In this document: positions 18,569 through 27,535 of the stretch, in pieces | How the letters are laid out: every line of letters starts with the position of its first letter | Position numbering within the stretch: position 1 is the stretch's first letter | NCBI GenBank assembly: GCA_035268985.1 | Contig: DATFJV010000030.1 | Location: forward strand, 1 to 58,351 | Direction of reading: 5' to 3' | Source of the DNA: JAAYHV01 sp035268985 | Lineage (GTDB): Bacteria; Bacillota; Clostridia; Peptostreptococcales; Anaerovoracaceae | Length of the DNA: 58,351 nt | Made by a program: the position numbers and the translations under genes | Notes under the pieces: model-generated | The model's input: only the letters and a program-made list of their open reading frames with translations | The model's database searches: none | What the model was told of the DNA's origin: nothing

Positions 18569-19148
18569 TAAGTTTCTTTTTAGTTTTCTTTTTCATTATG
18601 GAATAACCAAAACGCCCTAATGGTTTATTATTAACTCTATAATATCCTCCATGGTTAAATGCAATTAAATCAGCTTTTTCTAACCAATACTTGCCACTTT
18701 TATCTATCAATTCCTCATTAACATGTACAGCAACTATTTCTGCTAAAAACATATCGTGAGATGGCAACTCCTTTACTTCAAAAACCTTGCACTCTATATT
18801 TATTGGAGATTCTTTAATCAATGGTGCTCTAACTTTATCCGCATCTTCCTTTGTCAATTTAGTCTCATGAAATTTATCAATCTCTTTTCCTGATTTTACA
18901 CCACAAAAGTCCATTGATTTTATTAAATTTTCAGAAGTCAAATTAATAACAAATTCCATATTCTTTAATAATATACCATGGGAATATCTTGATTTTTTAA
19001 CAGATATATAAGTCATAGGGGGTTTCGAGTTGATTATGCCCGTCCACGCTATAGTAATAATATTACTTTCTTCAATATTGCCTACTGTAACCATCACAGC
19101 TGGCAAAGGGTATAGCATTGTTGCCGGACTCACTCGTGTTTTGTTCAC
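18549..19148 (-). CDS. Flavin reductase family protein (FMN-binding split barrel)
   Basis: A 199-aa protein with the split-barrel pattern MLYPLPAVMVTVG..NIITIAWTGIINSKPPMTYISVKKSRYSHGIL near the N-terminus, where FMN binds. NFVINLTSENL.. type sequence and a Lys-rich tail follow. Members reduce flavins or act as small flavoprotein oxidoreductases; the substrate cannot be told. It starts with GTG overlapping the rluD stop (GTGA), so it is coupled to rluD. Its last codons form part of the rqcH terminator hairpin. Confidence 0.85.
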   Translation of the reverse strand: MNKTRVSPATMLYPLPAVMVTVGNIEESNIITIAWTGIINSKPPMTYISVKKSRYSHGILLKNMEFVINLTSENLIKSMDFCGVKSGKEIDKFHETKLTKEDADKVRAPLIKESPINIECKVFEVKELPSHDMFLAEIVAVHVNEELIDKSGKYWLEKADLIAFNHGGYYRVNNKPLGRFGYSIMKKKTKKKLNKRNPK

Positions 19149-20065
19149 TTCTTTCCACTCCTTAATATTTTTAAAACTCTGCTAAAGTCCTCTGGTAATT
19201 CACTATCAAATTTAATAAATTCTTCTGTTCTAGGATGTTTAAAACCCAATGTTTTAGCATGCAATAACTGTCCTTTTAAATTAAATTCTTGCTTCTTGCT
19301 ACCATAAATAAAATCTCCAACTAATGGATGTTTTATGTATGCCATATGAACTCTTATCTGATGTGTTCTTCCTGTTTCTAATACTGCTTTTATTAAAGTG
19401 TATTTCCCGAATCTCTCTAATACATAAATATTAGTTACAGCCTCCTTCTGGTTTAAACCGTAAACAGCTCTTTTTTTACGGTCCTTCCGATCTCGGCCTA
19501 TAGGTTTATCAATTGTAATGATATCATCCTTAATATTGCTATCCACTAAAGCATAATACTCTCTAGTTGCTGAATGCTCTTCTAATTGCCTTGACAAAGA
19601 GTCATGAGCTATATCATTTTTGGCTAGCATCAATAAACCGCTAGTATCCTTATCGATTCTATGGACAATACCAGGCCTAATAACACCATTTATTGAAGAC
19701 AATTTATCACCACAGTGATACATAACTGCATTAACTAATGTACCTTTATAATTTCCAGCCGCAGGATGAACCACCATTCCCTTAGCTTTGTTCACCACCA
19801 ATACATCTTCATCCTCATAAACTATATCTATTGGTATGTTTTCAGGTTCTACATCTAATTCCTTAGCTAATGGAATATTAACGCAAATACTATCACCAAT
19901 TTTAATTTTTCTATTCTTGGATAACTCGGCTACACCATTAACCGTCACTTGGCCATCTTCAATTAAATTTTGTATTCTGCTTCTTGACATATCAGTAATC
20001 TCAGTTGAAATAGCTGTATCAATTCTGCATTTATCTTTTTCGTTTGTTATTTCAATCTGAGGCAT
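19145..20065 (-). CDS. Ribosomal large subunit pseudouridine synthase, RluD-like
   Basis: It converts specific uridines in 23S rRNA to pseudouridine. An S4 RNA-binding domain (about residues 15-65, SRSRIQNLIEDGQVTVNG) precedes the catalytic domain with HRIDKDTSGLLMLAKN, containing the catalytic Asp, and GRTHQIRVHMAYIKHPLVGD. I chose the ATG at 20065 (MPQIEITN); longer frames would overlap lspA by over 60 bp. It overlaps lspA by 14 bp, the conserved lspA-rluD arrangement. Confidence 0.92.
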   Translation of the reverse strand: MPQIEITNEKDKCRIDTAISTEITDMSRSRIQNLIEDGQVTVNGVAELSKNRKIKIGDSICVNIPLAKELDVEPENIPIDIVYEDEDVLVVNKAKGMVVHPAAGNYKGTLVNAVMYHCGDKLSSINGVIRPGIVHRIDKDTSGLLMLAKNDIAHDSLSRQLEEHSATREYYALVDSNIKDDIITIDKPIGRDRKDRKKRAVYGLNQKEAVTNIYVLERFGKYTLIKAVLETGRTHQIRVHMAYIKHPLVGDFIYGSKKQEFNLKGQLLHAKTLGFKHPRTEEFIKFDSELPEDFSRVLKILRSGKK

Positions 20066-20519
20066 TTTTTTTTGTCCCTTTTTCTTCATCATAAAAAATA
20101 ACAAATATACATAGTAAAGCACATCCAACAGAAATTGCTATATCTGCAATATTAAAAATAGGGAATATTCTAAAATCAAACATGTCTACAACATAACCAT
20201 ATACTATTCTATCAAAAAGATTACCTAATCCCCCACCAAGTATTAATGGAACTGATATTTTAAGCGTGATATGCATATTTTTATAATTCTTAATTAAAAA
20301 TACTAAGCCTATAACTATTAATATAATTGGTATTCCTATTGTTAATAAATATTCACCTTCAAGCATACTAAAAGCAGCACCTGTATTTTTAATAAAGGTA
20401 AGATGAAAAAAGTCTTGTATTATTGGAAGACTATCTCCTTCTACAAAACTACTTCTTATTAAATTTTTAGTATACTGATCTATTATTATTACTACTGCAG
20501 TAATTAAAAATATGAACAT
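20052..20519 (-). CDS. lspA: Lipoprotein signal peptidase (signal peptidase II)
   Basis: A membrane aspartyl peptidase that removes signal peptides from diacylglyceryl-modified prolipoproteins. It has four predicted membrane segments. The catalytic Asp pair lies in GGGLGNLFDRIVYGYVVDMFDF and FPIFNIADIAISVG. Its 155 aa are typical. The lipoprotein at 34208 in this window would be a substrate. A strong hairpin separates it from upstream divIVA. Confidence 0.95.
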   Translation of the reverse strand: MFIFLITAVVIIIDQYTKNLIRSSFVEGDSLPIIQDFFHLTFIKNTGAAFSMLEGEYLLTIGIPIILIVIGLVFLIKNYKNMHITLKISVPLILGGGLGNLFDRIVYGYVVDMFDFRIFPIFNIADIAISVGCALLCIFVIFYDEEKGTKKNASD

Positions 20520-20534
20520 ATTTTCTCCATAATT

Positions 20535-20564
20535 AAATGCGAGGTTTTACCTCGCATTTTTAAA
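20535..20564. terminator. Hairpin between divIVA and lspA
   Basis: Perfect 11-bp arms AAATGCGAGGT / ACCTCGCATTT with a 3-base loop. On the minus strand it is followed by TTTAATTA, a short T-tract, so it probably ends or attenuates transcription from divIVA. The plus strand has a stronger T-run, but no plus-strand gene enters here. Confidence 0.6.
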
Positions 20565-20568
20565 CAAT

Positions 20569-21333
20569 CTAGTTAAACAATGTTCCTTTTCCACTTAAGG
20601 TCATCTTATTATAGTTTTTCAATCCGTCTGCCAAATCATCAACAGTTGCCTTTTGAGAATCAAACGGTTTATAATTAGGTTCCAAAACATCATCAGTTGC
20701 TTCTTCCTTAGCAGTTTCCTCCTTAGGTTGTTCTTCCTTGGATTCTTCCTGTAAAAATTCTTCACTAGGTTTAGGTACTACTAGTGTGTCTTCAATAACG
20801 GGCTTTGCCTCGGGCTCACTTTCTAGCTCTTCTTTTAACTCTTCCCGCTCTTTCTCAAGTTCTCTGATTTCATCAAATTCAGTTAAGAATCCATAATCAT
20901 CTGCATTGAATCTATTCATCTCATCTTCAAGCATTCTTTCATATTTATTTCTAAATCTTTCCACTTGAATTTTTAATTGAGACTGTTCTTCAATGAGTTT
21001 GGCAACATCTATTTTCGCTTGTTTTTTAATATTTTCTGCTTCTAGTTCTGCATCCTTCATTATAAGTTCAGCTCTTCTCTCAGCACTCGCTGAAATATCA
21101 GCCATAAGACTTTTTGCTGTTTCCAATGTATCAACAATAGAATTGTCAGCCTTCTGAGCTTCATGAAGCTGCTTTTCTAAAAATTTAATCTTATGTACCA
21201 TATTTCTATTTTCATTCAACATTTTCTCATAATCCACAGTTAACAAATCTAAAAATTCATCAACTTCGTTGGCACTATAACCCTTTTTTTCTCTAGAAAA
21301 TTCCTTCTTTTCTATATCTATAGGCATTATCAT
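20569..21333 (-). CDS. divIVA: DivIVA domain-containing protein
   Basis: A coiled-coil protein that binds curved membrane at poles and septa and guides division or wall growth. The N-terminal membrane-binding domain reads IDIEKKEFSREKKGYSANEVDEFLDLL. A long heptad-rich coiled coil (about 30-165) follows, then an acidic low-complexity tail rich in E/P/K. A GGAGG site lies 8 bp before the ATG. It sits in the conserved yggS-sepF-yggT-divIVA division cluster. Confidence 0.93.
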   Translation of the reverse strand: MIMPIDIEKKEFSREKKGYSANEVDEFLDLLTVDYEKMLNENRNMVHKIKFLEKQLHEAQKADNSIVDTLETAKSLMADISASAERRAELIMKDAELEAENIKKQAKIDVAKLIEEQSQLKIQVERFRNKYERMLEDEMNRFNADDYGFLTEFDEIRELEKEREELKEELESEPEAKPVIEDTLVVPKPSEEFLQEESKEEQPKEETAKEEATDDVLEPNYKPFDSQKATVDDLADGLKNYNKMTLSGKGTLFN

Positions 21334-21347
21334 AATTAATTCCTCCT

Positions 21348-21629
21348 TTAAAGAATTATCTGTATTAATATAATCAATAATCTAGCTGTAATATCCACTA
21401 GAAAAAATGCAATTATAACAGAGAAATCAAACATGCCTGTATTGAACCTAGACATGAATTTTCTGCACGGTTCTACTATAGGTTCTGTCAATGTTATCAT
21501 TACTTGGTATATTTTACCACTAGTACTATAAGGATTTCTTGCAAACCAACTTAGTATTGCTCTTGCCATCAACAATAACATTATTAGCTGTGAGAACCAA
21601 CTAACAGCTCTTATTAAAAGATATTCCAT
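21348..21629 (-). CDS. YggT family membrane protein
   Basis: A small protein with two hydrophobic halves (about residues 10-30 and 68-92) around a conserved polar centre, YQVMITLTEPIVEPCRKFM, typical of YggT/YlmG. Members are tied to division-site or membrane organisation. I favour the ATG at 21629, where GGAGG is 9 bp upstream; the ATG at 21635 would leave only 3 bp. It directly follows sepF, whose last codons contain the ribosome-binding site. Confidence 0.88.
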   Translation of the reverse strand: MEYLLIRAVSWFSQLIMLLLMARAILSWFARNPYSTSGKIYQVMITLTEPIVEPCRKFMSRFNTGMFDFSVIIAFFLVDITARLLIILIQIIL

Positions 21630-21635
21630 AAACAT

Positions 21636-22142
21636 TTACCTCCACGGGCTTTGATTTTTTTCGTCTTTGAAATCAGCTTTAGTATCACGCTGTACTGATG
21701 CAGCTATATTAACATTTTCTGGAGCAAAAATAAAGATATTATTTGCTACTCTTTGTACATTTCCATTCAAAGCATAGGTCGCGCCACTCAGAAAATCAAA
21801 AATCTTTCTTGCTACTTCTGTCTCAACCATCTCAAGATTTATGATAACTGGTTTTCTTCCCTTTAAGTTATCAACTAGTTTAGTACACTCTTCAAAGTTT
21901 TTTGGCTCTATCACAACAAGCTTGAATGGATTAGATGCATTTACAGAAAACTTTTTATCCACATAATTAGCTGGGGGTTCTTTGTTGTCAACATTTTTTT
22001 CACCAGACTTAGCTGAGGGTTTGCCTCTACTTTCATCATACATTTTTTGTCTTTCAGCTTCAATTTCTTCTTCAGTGATTTCTAATTCTTCATCATCTGC
22101 TTCTAAGCCGACTATTTTTTTCATAGCATCTCCAAAACCCAT
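21636..22142 (-). CDS. sepF: Cell division protein SepF
   Basis: It links FtsZ filaments to the membrane and to the divisome. The N-terminal amphipathic start MGFGDAMKKIVGLE is the membrane anchor. A variable acidic linker follows, then the globular SepF domain (about 80-155, FKLVVIEPKNFEECTKLVDNLKGRKPVIINLE). Its 168 aa are typical. GGAGG is 7 bp before the ATG at 22142. Confidence 0.94.
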   Translation of the reverse strand: MGFGDAMKKIVGLEADDEELEITEEEIEAERQKMYDESRGKPSAKSGEKNVDNKEPPANYVDKKFSVNASNPFKLVVIEPKNFEECTKLVDNLKGRKPVIINLEMVETEVARKIFDFLSGATYALNGNVQRVANNIFIFAPENVNIAASVQRDTKADFKDEKNQSPWR

Positions 22143-22163
22143 AATCATTCCTCCACTATTATT

Positions 22164-22859
22164 TTAACGATAATCTCTTAGCCCAAATATTGACGAGCCA
22201 ACTCTTATTATATTTGAACCTTCTTCAATAGCCACTTCGTAGTCATTCGACATTCCCATAGACAAGAAATCCATCGAAACGTTACTATTAAAATTAACAG
22301 TCTTCAAATGTTCAAATATATTTTTTGTTTCCTTGAAATATTTTCTTGATAATTCAGGGTTTTCAAAAAATGGTGGAATACACATTATTCCCCTTATTCT
22401 AATATTTGAATATTTTTCGGAGATTTCTTTTATTAGTATTTCTACGTTATCAGATTCTATACCAAATTTTGTGTCTTCCATAGCCGAATTAATTTGAATT
22501 AGTATATCAATTACCAAACCATTCTGTATGGCTCTTTTATCAATTTCTTTTGCCAAATGTTCAGAATCTACAGAATGGATCATTACAACCTTATCTATAA
22601 TATTCTTAACTTTATTTGTCTGCAAATGTCCAATTAAATGCCACTTAACAGGTTTTACATAGTCATATTTATCCAAAAGTTCTTGTACTTTGTTTTCCCC
22701 TATATCAGTTACACCAGCTTCTATAGCTTCATTAATTTCATTTACATTATGGAGTTTAGTTACTGCCATAAGCAAAATATCATCCGGATTTCTATCCGAT
22801 CTAACGGCAGCTTTGCATTTCTTTTCTTCTATTCTCTTTATGTTTTCGCCAATTGACAT
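22164..22859 (-). CDS. YggS family PLP homeostasis protein
   Basis: A PLP-binding TIM-barrel protein that buffers pyridoxal phosphate; no catalysis is established for the family. Family segments are ILLMAVTKLHNVNEI (containing the PLP lysine), IGENKVQELLDKY, WHLIGHLQTNKVK and LSMGMSNDYEVAIEEGSNIIRVGSSIFG. Its 231 aa are standard. AGGAGG precedes the ATG. It lies directly upstream of sepF, as in most Firmicutes. Confidence 0.94.
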   Translation of the reverse strand: MSIGENIKRIEEKKCKAAVRSDRNPDDILLMAVTKLHNVNEINEAIEAGVTDIGENKVQELLDKYDYVKPVKWHLIGHLQTNKVKNIIDKVVMIHSVDSEHLAKEIDKRAIQNGLVIDILIQINSAMEDTKFGIESDNVEILIKEISEKYSNIRIRGIMCIPPFFENPELSRKYFKETKNIFEHLKTVNFNSNVSMDFLSMGMSNDYEVAIEEGSNIIRVGSSIFGLRDYR

Positions 22860-22878
22860 ATTTACCTCCTGCCTTATT

Positions 22879-23844
22879 TTAAATTTTTGGTGATTTTACA
22901 ACTTCGTCATAAGGCTCTATGGTTTCCACAAGCATTCCATCATCACCATTATAGTATTTTGAATATAAAACCGATTGTTCATTATCGGTAGCAATTATCT
23001 TAATCGGTTTAAAAACATTTTCATCTAATTTGTTCTTTAAGTATACTCCTTTTTGGCCATCAATTTCAAGTATACTACTGTTATCAACGATTACACCAAT
23101 TTCATTACTGATTAATATTTCTACTTCTTGTATTCTTTCAAACGCGGCATTTTTATAATACCTATTGCATGACAATATTATTCTTCTAAAGCCATTCACT
23201 TCATCATTTTGGTAAACGTCGCAATCAACGTTGCCACTTTGGAATCTCACTGTAAGCGTATCTCCTTCTGAATATAGGTTTTTCCTAGATTCATCTGTGA
23301 AAAATACAATATACCATCCGCCATTATCAACTATTTTAAAAACCGGTTCCTTTTTATAAACTTTTTCTTTTATTGGAAATACCGTTGCTAAATTAATGTT
23401 TACTATATCCGCCTTTTCAAGCTTAAACATGGTTTCAGGAGTAATAGTACTTTCATATCCATCAAAATGGTAAGTTACAACGCCTGCCTTCTTATTTGTA
23501 TGCATTGGGTTTGAAATCGTAGAATCTCCTAGCCTGTTAATCGCCTGTGTGTATTGTTTTGTTGCTTCTTCAAGACCCAAACCTTCAATTTCTATTACTT
23601 TTGTACCTTGCTTTAACAGTTCACCTTCTTCCATAAGTCTATTAATCTGCCCTGATTTATTTGCAACATAAACTTCTTCATTTCTTACTAACAAAACTTG
23701 GGTTTCTTCTGTAACACTTAAAGCTCCGTATTCAGCAATGTAAGTTTTTTCTAGCATCCCCACCAAGGAAGGTATTAGATATATTATGATAGCTAGTGCT
23801 GCTACAACTGCTATATATATTAATATAAGTTTATTTTTTTTCAT
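22879..23844 (-). CDS. HlyD-like membrane-anchored protein of the division cluster
   Basis: The 321-aa protein has one N-terminal membrane helix (residues 6-28). An extracytoplasmic part follows with a biotinyl-lipoyl-like segment (VYVANKSGQINRLMEEGELLKQGTKVIEIEG) and a beta-rich C-terminus. This is the layout of periplasmic adaptor (HlyD) proteins. No ABC transporter or pump is adjacent. A protein of this kind often precedes yggS-sepF in Clostridia, so a role in envelope or division is as likely as export. The precise function is unknown. Confidence 0.75.
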   Translation of the reverse strand: MKKNKLILIYIAVVAALAIIIYLIPSLVGMLEKTYIAEYGALSVTEETQVLLVRNEEVYVANKSGQINRLMEEGELLKQGTKVIEIEGLGLEEATKQYTQAINRLGDSTISNPMHTNKKAGVVTYHFDGYESTITPETMFKLEKADIVNINLATVFPIKEKVYKKEPVFKIVDNGGWYIVFFTDESRKNLYSEGDTLTVRFQSGNVDCDVYQNDEVNGFRRIILSCNRYYKNAAFERIQEVEILISNEIGVIVDNSSILEIDGQKGVYLKNKLDENVFKPIKIIATDNEQSVLYSKYYNGDDGMLVETIEPYDEVVKSPKI

Positions 23845-23892
23845 CCTAGTCCTTCATAGTATTTTACATTAAACTACCTGTGTTTACAATGA

Positions 23893-24618
23893 TTATTTAT
23901 ACTTACCAAGAATTTTCATCTCGTCTTTATCTAACTCACCAGGATTCTTTAAAAATTCTTCAAATAAGTCAGGTCTATTATTTTTTGTTAACTCCAACGA
24001 CTTTTCAAACTTCCACAATCTAATCAGTCTATGATTGCCATTACATAAGACTTCAGGCACCTCTTTTTTATAAATTTCTCTAGGTTTAGTATACTGTGGG
24101 TACTCCAAAAGTCCAGAATATATTGATTCCTCACTTACGGATTCATCCTTTGGCAAAACTCCTTCAACAAATCTGGAAACCGCATCGACTAATACCATCG
24201 CAGGAAGCTCCCCTCCTGTAAGCACATAATCACCTATGGTAATCTCCTCCATATTATATATTTCCAGAACTCGCTCATCCACACCTTCATAATGACCACA
24301 AAGTATGGTTATTTCGCCTCTATTTGACAAAGACTCTGCCATATCTTTATCTAATTTTTTACCTCGAGGCGACATGTAAATGTATTTTCCATCAAAACAA
24401 TTTGATTCAATAGATCTTTTTATAGGTTCCACTTGCATAATCATACCGGGACCACCACCAAAAGGCGTATCGTCAACCCTATTATGTTTATCAAGGGAAC
24501 AATCTCTTATATTAACTATATTTAATTCTATTATTCCTTTTTCAATTGCTCTTCCAACAATACTTTGTTGGATTGGTTCAAACATTTCAGGGAATAGTGT
24601 TAAAATATTTATCTTCAT
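23893..24618 (-). CDS. trmD: tRNA (guanine-N1)-methyltransferase
   Basis: It methylates G37 of tRNAs with a G36 to prevent frameshifting. A trefoil-knot SPOUT protein with NILTLFPEMFEPIQQSIVGRA, DDTPFGGGPGMIMQVEP, the SAM site GHYEGVDERVLE and IGDYVLTGGELPAMVLVD. Its 241 aa are typical. It follows rimM by 2 bp. rplS, which usually comes next, is not here. Confidence 0.96.
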   Translation of the reverse strand: MKINILTLFPEMFEPIQQSIVGRAIEKGIIELNIVNIRDCSLDKHNRVDDTPFGGGPGMIMQVEPIKRSIESNCFDGKYIYMSPRGKKLDKDMAESLSNRGEITILCGHYEGVDERVLEIYNMEEITIGDYVLTGGELPAMVLVDAVSRFVEGVLPKDESVSEESIYSGLLEYPQYTKPREIYKKEVPEVLCNGNHRLIRLWKFEKSLELTKNNRPDLFEEFLKNPGELDKDEMKILGKYK

Positions 24619-24620
24619 TT

Positions 24621-25136
24621 TTACTCCATAAAACCAGGAATTAATTCTATATAGATAACTTTATTCTGCAAATCTACTTTTCTAATAAATTCCTTTACTG
24701 CAGGTATGTACAATTCTTTATTATTTTCCGTCTTTACCTTGTACAAATCCTGTCCAGTATTCTGTGTTATATCAATAAGTTCACCAATATATCCATCTTT
24801 TATTTCATTTATCTTACAGCCTATTAAGTCTCTAATGTAGAAAGTATCTTCTGGTAATTCCTCCAAGTTGTTTGCATCAATAAAAAGTTTATTGGAAACC
24901 AATAGCTCGGCTTCGTTTCTATCTAATATCCCCTTAATTTTTATAACTGGAAGGCCCTTTTGGAACCTTTGCCCTTCGATTTTTACTAATCTAGTCTCCT
25001 TATCACTTTGCATGTATATTGAAGCACCCTCTTCATAATTGCTCCAATTATCAGAATAGGTATATACCTTTACTTCACCTTTTATTCCAACTGCAGAAAC
25101 TATTTCACCTATTAGTATCAAATTATCTTTATCCAT
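24621..25136 (-). CDS. rimM: 16S rRNA processing protein RimM
   Basis: A 30S maturation factor that binds S19 and the 16S head. The N-terminal barrel begins LILIGEIVSAVGIKGEVKVY, and the PRC-barrel-like C-terminus includes TFYIRDLIGCKI and YIPAVKEFIRKVD. Its 171 aa are standard. It is the partner of trmD. A hairpin upstream separates it from the khpA-rpsP-ffh group, so it probably has its own promoter in 25137-25220. Confidence 0.93.
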   Translation of the reverse strand: MDKDNLILIGEIVSAVGIKGEVKVYTYSDNWSNYEEGASIYMQSDKETRLVKIEGQRFQKGLPVIKIKGILDRNEAELLVSNKLFIDANNLEELPEDTFYIRDLIGCKINEIKDGYIGELIDITQNTGQDLYKVKTENNKELYIPAVKEFIRKVDLQNKVIYIELIPGFME

Positions 25137-25221
25137 GGCTCCCCCATATCTTGTACACGTCCACTTATATTTTACTATATTAAGTATCTTATGTAAACAT
25201 AAAAGTGAAGCTACTACATGA

Positions 25222-25246
25222 AAACGGAGCTCCGAAGAGCTCCTAA
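25222..25246 (-). terminator. Terminator behind khpA
   Basis: The hairpin GGAGCTC-TTCG-GAGCTCC (25243-25226), with a stable UUCG-type loop, is followed on the minus strand by GTTTTC. It lies within 10 bp of the khpA stop and ends the ylxM-ffh-rpsP-khpA operon. Confidence 0.8.
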
Positions 25247-25252
25247 AATCTT

Positions 25253-25486
25253 TTATTCTTCAATAATTTCAACCACTACTTTTTTGTTTTCCTTTGTGGC
25301 AGCTGCCTTTACGACAGTCCTTATTGCTTTGGCAATTCTTCCTTGTTTACCAATTACTTTGCCCATATCATCCGGAGCAACTTTAAGCTTGATAACTTCA
25401 TTATTACCTTCATTTGCTTTCGTAACAACCACTTCTTCAGGCTTCGCAACAAGTGATTTAGCAATAGCTTCAACAAGATTAGTCAT
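25253..25486 (-). CDS. khpA: KH-domain RNA-binding protein KhpA
   Basis: A single KH domain of about 77 residues with the GKVIGKQGRIAKAIRTVV motif, including the GxxG RNA-binding loop. KhpA pairs with KhpB/Jag and affects mRNA fate and cell elongation in Firmicutes. I chose the ATG at 25486, with GGTGA 5 bp upstream; a GTG three codons earlier lacks a good site. It follows rpsP as usual. Confidence 0.92.
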   Translation of the reverse strand: MTNLVEAIAKSLVAKPEEVVVTKANEGNNEVIKLKVAPDDMGKVIGKQGRIAKAIRTVVKAAATKENKKVVVEIIEE

Positions 25487-25501
25487 ATGGATCACCGCTT
25501 T

Positions 25502-25741
25502 CTATTCTATTTCAGCTAACTTAAGTAAACGCTTTACAGTCTCGGTTGGTTGAGCACCTGTAGACAACCATTTTTGTACTTTCTCAGCATCTATCTTTAC
25601 TTCTGCAGGTTCCTTTAAAGGATCATAAGTGCCTATTTCTTCAATAAACTTTCCATCCCTTGGAGCACGAGAATCAGCTACTACTACTCTGTAGAAAGGC
25701 CTTTTATTAGCTCCTATTCTTTTCAATCTGATCTTTACCAT
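25502..25741 (-). CDS. rpsP: 30S ribosomal protein S16
   Basis: The sequence MVKIRLKRIGANKRPFYRVVVADSRAPRDG is the S16 signature, and the 79-aa length matches short-form S16. It is preceded by AGGAGG and lies between ffh and khpA. Confidence 0.97.
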   Translation of the reverse strand: MVKIRLKRIGANKRPFYRVVVADSRAPRDGKFIEEIGTYDPLKEPAEVKIDAEKVQKWLSTGAQPTETVKRLLKLAEIE

Positions 25742-25758
25742 TGTATTCCTCCTATTAT

Positions 25759-27099
25759 TTATATTAAACCTTTAAACATCTTGTTTCTTTTAAGTGCTTT
25801 TGGGTTATTAAACTGTTTCATCATCTTCTTTGCATCGTCATACTTCTTTATTAAATTATTAATTTTACTAACCGGTTGACCACAACCTTTTGCTATTCGT
25901 TTCCTTCTGCTCGCATTTAAAATCGAAGGGTTTTGTCTCTCCTCTATTGTCATTGAATAGATTATTGATTCCATTTGTTTAAACTCTATTTCGCCATTTT
26001 CGATATCTGCTTCCTTTAATGAAATATTATCCATTCCTGGCATCATACCCATCATTTTACCGATTCCACCCATTTTTTTAATTTGTGACATCTGGCTTAA
26101 AAAGTCTTCTAAAGTAAACTGGTTTTTCTTTATTTTTGCTTCCAACTTGGAGGCTTGTTCTTCATTATAGTTTTCCTCTGCCATTTCTATCAAAGATAAG
26201 ACATCGCCCATTCCCAAAATCCTCGACGCTATCCTCTCAGGATGAAACTGTTCGAGAGCATCATACTTTTCTCCTACACCCATAAACTTAATAGGTTTAC
26301 CAGTTACCGATTTAGTAGAAAGCGCTGCACCACCTCTAGAATCACCATCCATTTTAGTCATAATAATTCCATCTATGCCTAATTTTGAGTTGAATCCTTC
26401 GGCTACATTGACTGCATCTTGACCTGTCAATGCATCTACAACTAAAAGAATTTCATGGGGCCTTATTTCTTTTTTAATGTTAACAAGTTCGTCCATTAAT
26501 GCTTCGTCTATTTGTAGTCTACCTGCAGTATCTACTATTAGGGTGTTAAAGCCCTTTTTCTCTGCATCTTTTACTGCTTCTTTAGCAATCTTTACCGGAT
26601 CTTTAGAATCTCTCATTGTAAAAACAGGAGTATTTACAGCTTTACCTACTACTTCTAATTGGTCAATAGCTGCTGGTCTATATATATCACAAGCACATAA
26701 CATTGGTTTCTTTCCATTTTGCTTTAAGTAGTTTGCCAATTTCCCGCAAGTAGTAGTTTTACCCGTTCCTTGCAAACCCGCTAGCATATATATGGTAAAC
26801 CCGCTAGAAGAATAAGTAAGCTTACTTCCCGAGCCTCCCATTAAATCGACCAATTCGTTATTAACAATCTTTATTACTTGTTGTGCCGGAGTCAGGCTAT
26901 TCATCACCTCACTACCCATTGCTTTTTCTTTTACATCTTTAACAAAAGATTTTACCACTTTGAAGTTTACATCAGCTTCTAATAATGCCAGTTTTACTTC
27001 TCTCATGGCCTGATCTATATGTTCTTCTGTAAGAACACCGTTACCTTTTAGCTTTTTAAATGTACCTTGCAGTTTTTCGGATAATCCTTCAAAAGCCAT
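25759..27099 (-). CDS. ffh: Signal recognition particle protein Ffh
   Basis: The SRP54 GTPase that delivers nascent membrane proteins to FtsY/SecYEG. The N-domain is followed by the G-domain with GLQGTGKTT (108-116), DTAGRLQ and TKMDGDSRGGAAL. The C-terminal M-domain includes MGGIGKMMGMMPGM and SRRKRIAKGCG, which bind signal peptides and SRP RNA. Its 446 aa are typical. It is downstream of ylxM by 13 bp. The SRP RNA gene was not found in this window. Confidence 0.97.
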   Translation of the reverse strand: MAFEGLSEKLQGTFKKLKGNGVLTEEHIDQAMREVKLALLEADVNFKVVKSFVKDVKEKAMGSEVMNSLTPAQQVIKIVNNELVDLMGGSGSKLTYSSSGFTIYMLAGLQGTGKTTTCGKLANYLKQNGKKPMLCACDIYRPAAIDQLEVVGKAVNTPVFTMRDSKDPVKIAKEAVKDAEKKGFNTLIVDTAGRLQIDEALMDELVNIKKEIRPHEILLVVDALTGQDAVNVAEGFNSKLGIDGIIMTKMDGDSRGGAALSTKSVTGKPIKFMGVGEKYDALEQFHPERIASRILGMGDVLSLIEMAEENYNEEQASKLEAKIKKNQFTLEDFLSQMSQIKKMGGIGKMMGMMPGMDNISLKEADIENGEIEFKQMESIIYSMTIEERQNPSILNASRRKRIAKGCGQPVSKINNLIKKYDDAKKMMKQFNNPKALKRNKMFKGLI

Positions 27100-27112
27100 A
27101 ATACCTCCAAGT

Positions 27113-27463
27113 TTATTCTAGAAATGAATCAAATGTATTTTTTAATTCGTTTAGAATTCTTATTTTTTCTTTCTCATTAACATTATCTAAGTTGTCTAAA
27201 TTCTCTTTAGCACTTTTAACCTTTTTTATATTAACTAAATATCTATCGATTAGCTTAAGCTTCTCCTCATATTCTTTCAATGTCTTTTCGGCACTTCTTA
27301 ATATGTAGTGAACCCCTTGCCTTGTTATATTTAAATTTTCTGCTATTTCAGACAAAGACAAATTATCTTCATGATAATAATCCATTACCTCTTGTTGCTT
27401 TTGGGGTAGTAGTTTGCCATAAAAGTCAAACAGCAAACTAGCATATTCAACATCTTTTATCAT
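27113..27463 (-). CDS. ylxM: YlxM/p13-type putative DNA-binding protein
   Basis: A 116-aa protein with a sigma-70 region-4-like helix-turn-helix, LSLSEIAENLNITRQGVHYILRSAEKTL (about residues 33-60). YlxM is the conserved partner gene of ffh and has been linked to SRP function. It is the first gene of the operon, following a near-consensus promoter. Confidence 0.92.
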   Translation of the reverse strand: MIKDVEYASLLFDFYGKLLPQKQQEVMDYYHEDNLSLSEIAENLNITRQGVHYILRSAEKTLKEYEEKLKLIDRYLVNIKKVKSAKENLDNLDNVNEKEKIRILNELKNTFDSFLE

Positions 27464-27506
27464 AGCAACTCCTTTTATCTGTTAAGGATAAACCTTGACA
27501 GTGAAT

Positions 27507-27535
27507 AATATATCATACGTCATTTTTAATGTCAA
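27507..27535 (-). promoter_or_regulatory. Promoter of the ylxM-ffh-rpsP-khpA operon
   Basis: On the minus strand, TTGACA (27535-27530) and TATATT (27512-27507) are separated by exactly 17 bp, about 45 bp before the ylxM start. This is the best consensus promoter I saw in the window. Confidence 0.78.
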